From Serripes groenlandicus (lineage: Eukaryota > Mollusca > Bivalvia > Cardiida > Cardiidae): DNA of 64,000 nt. A model generated the notes under the pieces. That model made no database searches. It had not been told where the DNA came from and was given only the letters and a program-made list of their open reading frames with translations. The stretch spans positions 18,775,008 to 18,839,007 of the forward strand of contig JASEVX010000011.1 of NCBI GenBank assembly GCA_031761405.1. The letters are read 5' to 3'. Shown here piece after piece: positions 60,556 through 64,000 of the stretch. Positions within the stretch are counted from its first letter, which is position 1; each line of letters opens with the position of its first letter. The position numbers and the translations under genes are program-made.

Positions 60556-60697
60556 TCAAGATCTCCTTGATAAGATGTGTTTTTCATGAATTTGATTATA
60601 AATTCTGAGATAATTGAACTAAAACCAAACCCCATGATGTTAGAACTCAAAAACGAACTAAATTGTTAATCTTGGACAGGAAGGGTTTAAAAGACCA

Positions 60698-61005
60698 ACC
60701 CTTTCCAACATATAGACACTTTTTGATGCCTCTGCAGCAGACCACTTTTGAAAACATTGTGTCGCTGTGATATAACTGAAATATTGTTGGAAGCGGCGTA
60801 AAACCCCAATAAATAAATAAATAAATAAATAAAACATTGTGACAAAAGAAGAAATTGCTCAAGATGTTCAATTTACCCATTTGCCACAATGTTTTCGACT
60901 TTTTACAATAATTAAACTATTACATATGGAGCTTTCCCAGTTTTTTTGCCTAGAGGTTTTCAAAGACATCTCCTGCAGCTTTGTTGTATGTGGGAAAGGG
61001 TTACC
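60698..61005 (+). mobile_element. Older TTAA-type MITE interrupted by a SINE tail
   Basis: CCCTTTCCAACATATAGACA at 60700 to TATGTGGGAAAGGGTTA near 61002. The SINE tail at 60762-60830 splits the AAAACATTGTG segment. Confidence 0.8.
60751..60841 (+). mobile_element. 69-bp SINE-tail insertion with 11-bp target duplication
   Basis: AAAACATTGTG at 60751-60761 and 60831-60841 flanks TCGCTGTGATATAACTGAAA, then GGCGTAAAACCCCAATAAAT and (AATA)n. Only the last 69 bp of a SINE were inserted. Confidence 0.93.
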
Positions 61006-61293
61006 TTGGTACTGGACAGGTGGAACATTGCGTTTTTCACACACTTTCAATCTTATCATCTTATTTTGTTTATTTCTTTTGCCTCTCATAATTATAGAAG
61101 TTGATTCAGAGTCTTAACCGTTTTACAGATGAGCTGATGCATCTGCAGCAGATGACTTTCAAAAACATGGTAGAAAAGGAGAAATTGCTCATAGTCAGCT
61201 TTATTTATCCTTTTAACGCAAAATGTTTTAAATTACTATTTTCAATAGAAATACATGTATTTAGATTTTCCATATTTTTTGCCTACAATGTTT
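61006..61293. repeat. Older MITE fragment
   Basis: 61110-61293: AACCGTTTTACAGATGAGCT.., GCATCTGCAGCAGATGACTT, AATTGCTCATAGTCAGC. The right end is absent. 61006-61105 is unrecognised. Confidence 0.45.
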
Positions 61294-61662
61294 TTAACCT
61301 TTTCCAAAATATAAACACTTTCTGAGGACTCAGCAGCAGAAGACTTGAAAACATTGTGACAAAAGAAGAAATTGCTCATAATGAGGTTTTCAACTATATT
61401 ACTGTAGATATAATATACATTTTCATTTAATCCTTTCCCTCATATAGACTCCTTTTGCCACAATGTTTTCCACTTTTTGTCATAGGTTATCCATTCAATT
61501 ATGGAGATTTTCTATGTTTTGACAAAATACGTTCAAAGTCGTCTGCTGCAGAATTGTCGTATGAGGGAAAGGGTTAAAGAGATTTTTTACAATTTTTGCC
61601 TACATGTTTTCAAAGTAGTTGGCTGCTAATTTATTGTATGTTGGAAAAATGGAAAGGGCTAA
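61294..61662 (+). mobile_element. Older TTAA-type MITE carrying a nested, internally deleted T230
   Basis: Outer: TTAA 61294-61297 (CCTTTTCCAAAATATAAACA) with left half to 61436, right half 61578-61658 ending TATGTTGGAAAAATGGAAAG with GGCTAA. Confidence 0.75.
61437..61577 (+). mobile_element. Internally deleted T230 copy (141 bp)
   Basis: TTAA 61437-61440 with TCCTTTCCCTCATATAGACT jumps directly to CCTTTTGCCACAATGTTTTC, so the left arm and central stem are deleted. The right end TCGTATGAGGGAAAGGG with TTAA 61574-61577 is intact. Sites CTTTTTGTCATAGG and ACGTTCAAAG place it in the GCAC subfamily. Confidence 0.88.
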
Positions 61663-61699
61663 AGTTGTTTGCTGCTAAGTCATTTTATGTTCAATTAAT

Positions 61700-61922
61700 A
61701 TTTTTTACGAATCAAATTTATAATTATTCTGTTGTAAGAGGTTGAACGGGTAACAGCACTCATCATCTTGAGACGTGCGGGTCATAATGCCAACCCTGCA
61801 ACCCAGAACAGCAGTACTACTATTTTTAAAGTCTTTGATAATTGATCCAGCCAGGGATTGAACCTGCGACCTCCCGCACCCAAGGGGTGGATGCTCAACC
61901 GCTACACCACCAAGGCAATACA
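61700..61922 (-). mobile_element. tRNA-derived SINE, reverse strand
   Basis: The inverse strand reads TTGGTGGTGTAGCGGTTGAG and GGAGGTCGCAGGTTCAATCC as head. The tail side contains GTAACAGCACTCATCATCTT. It is a fourth SINE type by its body. Confidence 0.65.
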
Positions 61923-62010
61923 ACTTAAGAGTGCATTATTTCTCAATTACTATTTTTTTGTAACTGTTTTTCGAATCTTACTTTCTATTGGTTCATTTAA
62001 TCCTTACATT

Positions 62011-63518
62011 TTTAGCTCACCTATGCACGAAGTGCAAGGTGAGCTATTGTGATCACATTTTGTCCGGCGTCCGTCCGTCGTGCGTCGTCCGTCGTGCGTC
62101 GTCAACATTTGAGCTTGTTAACACTCTACGGGCTACATTTTGCATCCAATCTTCATGACAGTTTATCAGAACGTTCATCTCCATAAAATCTTGGACAAGT
62201 TCGAAACTGGGCCATATGAGGTCAAAAACTAGGTCACTAGGTCGAATTGAAGGGAAATCTTGTTAACACTCTGGAGGCCACATTTTCAACTTGACCATGT
62301 TGAAACTTTATCAGAATGTTTGTCTTGATGATATGTAGGTCAAGTTCGAACATGGGTCACATCCGGTCAAAAAGTAGGTCACTAGGTCAAATTGAAGGAA
62401 AATCTTGTTAACACTCCAGAGGCTGCAATTTTTGCTTCAGCAGTTTGAAATTTTGTCAAAATGTTTGTCTTAAAAATATCTAGGTCAAGTTCGAATATGG
62501 GTTATGCCGGGTCAAAAACTAGGTCACTAGGTAAAATTGAAGGAAAATCTTGTTAACACTTTTGATGCCGCATATTTTGCTTCAGCAGCTTGAAATTTTG
62601 TCAGAATGTTTGTCTTAAAGATATCTAGTTCAAGTTCAAATATGGGTCATATTGGATCAGAAACTAGGTCACTAGGCCAAATTGAGGGGAAATCTTGTTA
62701 ACTCTGTAGAAGCCGCATGTTTTGCTTCAGCGGCTTGAAATTTTGTCAGAATGTTGAGCTGAATGATATCTAAACCAAATTTGAATATGGGTCATGCCGG
62801 GTCAAAAACTAGGTCACTAGGTCAAATTGAAGGAAAATCTTGTTAACACTTTGGATGCCGCAATTTTTGCTTCAGCAGCTTGAAATTTGGTCAGAATGTT
62901 TGTCTAAATGATATCTAGGCCAAGTTCGGATATGGGTCATGCCGGGTTAAAAACTAGGTCACTAGGCCCAATTGAAGGGTAATCTGGTTAACACTCTGGA
63001 TACTGCATTTTTAATTTCAGCATGATAAAACTTTATCAGAATGTTTTTCTTGATGATATGTAGGCCAAGTTTGAATATGGGTCATGCTGGGTCAAAAACT
63101 AGGTCACTAGATCAAATTGAAGGAAAATCGTGAACACTTTGGATGCCGCATTTTGTGCTTCAGCAGCTTGAAATTTGGTCAGAATGTTTGTCTGAATTAT
63201 ATCTAGGTCAAGTTCGAATATGGGTCATATTGGATCAGAAACTAGGTCAATAAAGGAAAATATTGTTCAAACTCCGGAGGCCGCATTTTTACTTTGAGCA
63301 AGTTGAAACTTTGTCAGAATGTTGTCTTGATGATATCTAGTCCATGTTGGAATATGGGTCATATCAGGTAAAAAAATATAGATCACTAGGCCAAATGAAG
63401 GAAAATTTTGTTAACACTGTGGAGGTTGCATTCAGAATAATTGTCTTGATGTGTTTTGCATTGCAGTACATTGTATAATTAAGGTGAGCGATCCAGGGCC
63501 ATCATGGCCCTCTTGTTT
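62011..63518 (+). mobile_element. Hairpin-headed, tandem-core element (AGCTCACC family), about nine core units
   Basis: The head TTAGCTCACCTATGCACGAA with GTGCAAGGTGAGC is a hairpin, then GTCCGTCGTGCGTCGTCCGT. Core units (CTTGTTAACACT.., TTGAAA.TTTGTCAGAATG, TCTAGGTCAAGTTCGAATAT, GTCAAAAACTAGGTCACTAG) repeat every 140-150 bp. The tail GGTGAGCGATCCAGGGCCAT with CATGGCCCTCTTGTTTTT ends in a hairpin. The core differs from that of 14532-15942, although head and tail are the same. Confidence 0.8.
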
Positions 63519-63638
63519 TTGATAAAAGAAGTTAAATTACCCTCCTTGTAACCTTTCCTCGTTACTTTGCAATGTAATTTTCAAATTATTACGTTTCACT
63601 TAATTGATGCAGCTAGATTAAATATATTCTGTTTCAAG
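63519..63638. other. Short unrecognised spacer
   Basis: AT-rich sequence without a recognisable feature between the long element and the next MITE. Confidence 0.4.
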
Positions 63639-63873
63639 TTAAGGGTTTCCCACATTCCATAAATATGCACCAGACGACTTTTAAAACATCGAGGCAGAAA
63701 CTCTGAAAAGCTCGATAAATGTTGGTAAAATTACTGTTCAAAAGAGTTGAAAGTGTTGTGGCAAAAGAAGACATTTCTGGTTTTTGAGCAATTTCTACTT
63801 TTGTCGGAATGTTTTCAAAAGTCGTCTGCTGCAGAGGTGTCAGAAAGCGTCTTTATACATGGGAAAGGGTTAA
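63639..63873 (-). mobile_element. Older TTAA-type MITE
   Basis: TTAA 63639-63642 (GGGTTTCCCACATTCC) to ACATGGGAAAGGG with TTAA 63870-63873. CCAGACGACTTTT pairs with AAAGTCGTCTGCTGC; the centre is partly degraded (TTTCTGGTTTTTGAGCAAT). Confidence 0.75.
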
Positions 63874-63978
63874 TAGATTGAAATGGCCATATATTATGAG
63901 GGATTTGGTATGAACTCATATCAGTTACGATTTGTTTGCCTTTCTTCTGTATAAGATATTGATTTTGGCCTTAATGAG

Positions 63979-64000
63979 TTAACCCCTTTCCTCGATACAA
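63979..64000. mobile_element. TTAA-type MITE head, cut by the window edge
   Basis: TTAA 63979-63982 followed by CCCCTTTCCTCGATACAA, a typical left terminus. Confidence 0.6.

Noticed and set aside
1202..63900. Many 60-115 codon ORFs containing KEEIAQNEQFLLLPQCFQ-like or EKLLIMSNFSFCHNVF-like peptides
   Set aside because: They are the two strands of the TTAA-type MITE centre (GAAATTGCTC..GAGCAATTTC, CTTTTGCCACAATGTTTTC). They recur at every copy in any frame and are not a protein family.

Overview
This window looks like gene-poor, repeat-saturated nuclear DNA from a metazoan, most probably a bivalve mollusc. The evidence is GT-AG introns, AT-rich sequence, several tRNA-derived SINEs with CAATCAAT or AATAAATA tails, 'pearl'-like elements (palindromic head, TGTC/CGTC microsatellite, tandem core repeats) and elements starting with an AGCTCACCTGAGC-type hairpin. 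Species cannot be decided from the sequence, and there are no bacterial operons, CRISPR arrays or rRNA genes.

Three gene pieces lie on the + strand. (1) 404-12153: six exons whose reading phases join exactly (1,119 nt, 373 codons), encoding the C-terminal part of a Dispatched-family RND membrane protein, most like Dispatched-3; its 5' part lies left of the window. (2) About 23935-24108: a weakly supported promoter and first exon, with its splice donor tandemly triplicated. (3) 56358-58649: one large exon encoding 763 residues of a basic, low-complexity protein that I do not recognise. It has a 5'UTR exon part from 56152, and its apparent stop overlaps a consensus splice donor, so the gene probably continues.

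Most of the rest is mobile-element DNA. The dominant family (here 'T230') is a short palindromic element bounded by TTAA, starting CCCTTTCCCTCATA and ending in its inverse. At least 20 copies are intact, nearly all 228-233 bp, in both orientations; several dozen older or broken relatives carry CCCTTTCCCACATA-type ends. TTAA borders plus CCC..GGG termini are the hallmark of piggyBac-type transposition, so these look like piggyBac-mobilised MITEs; no transposase gene is visible. Elements nest inside each other at internal TTAA sites, and neighbours share one TTAA.

Other components are: a 3.5 kb pearl-like array of 179-bp repeats with higher-order structure (28312-31865); hairpin-headed long elements (7821-8500, 8793-9534, 14532-15942, 20176-21562, 62011-63518); a back-to-back inverted MITE pair (17196-17692); a MITE with an 8-bp target duplication and an internal minisatellite (24672-24910); a 719-bp element with 7-bp duplication (46264-46996); a hAT-like fold-back element (53932-54530); and more than a dozen SINE copies. 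Nearly all short ORFs in the window come from these repeats.
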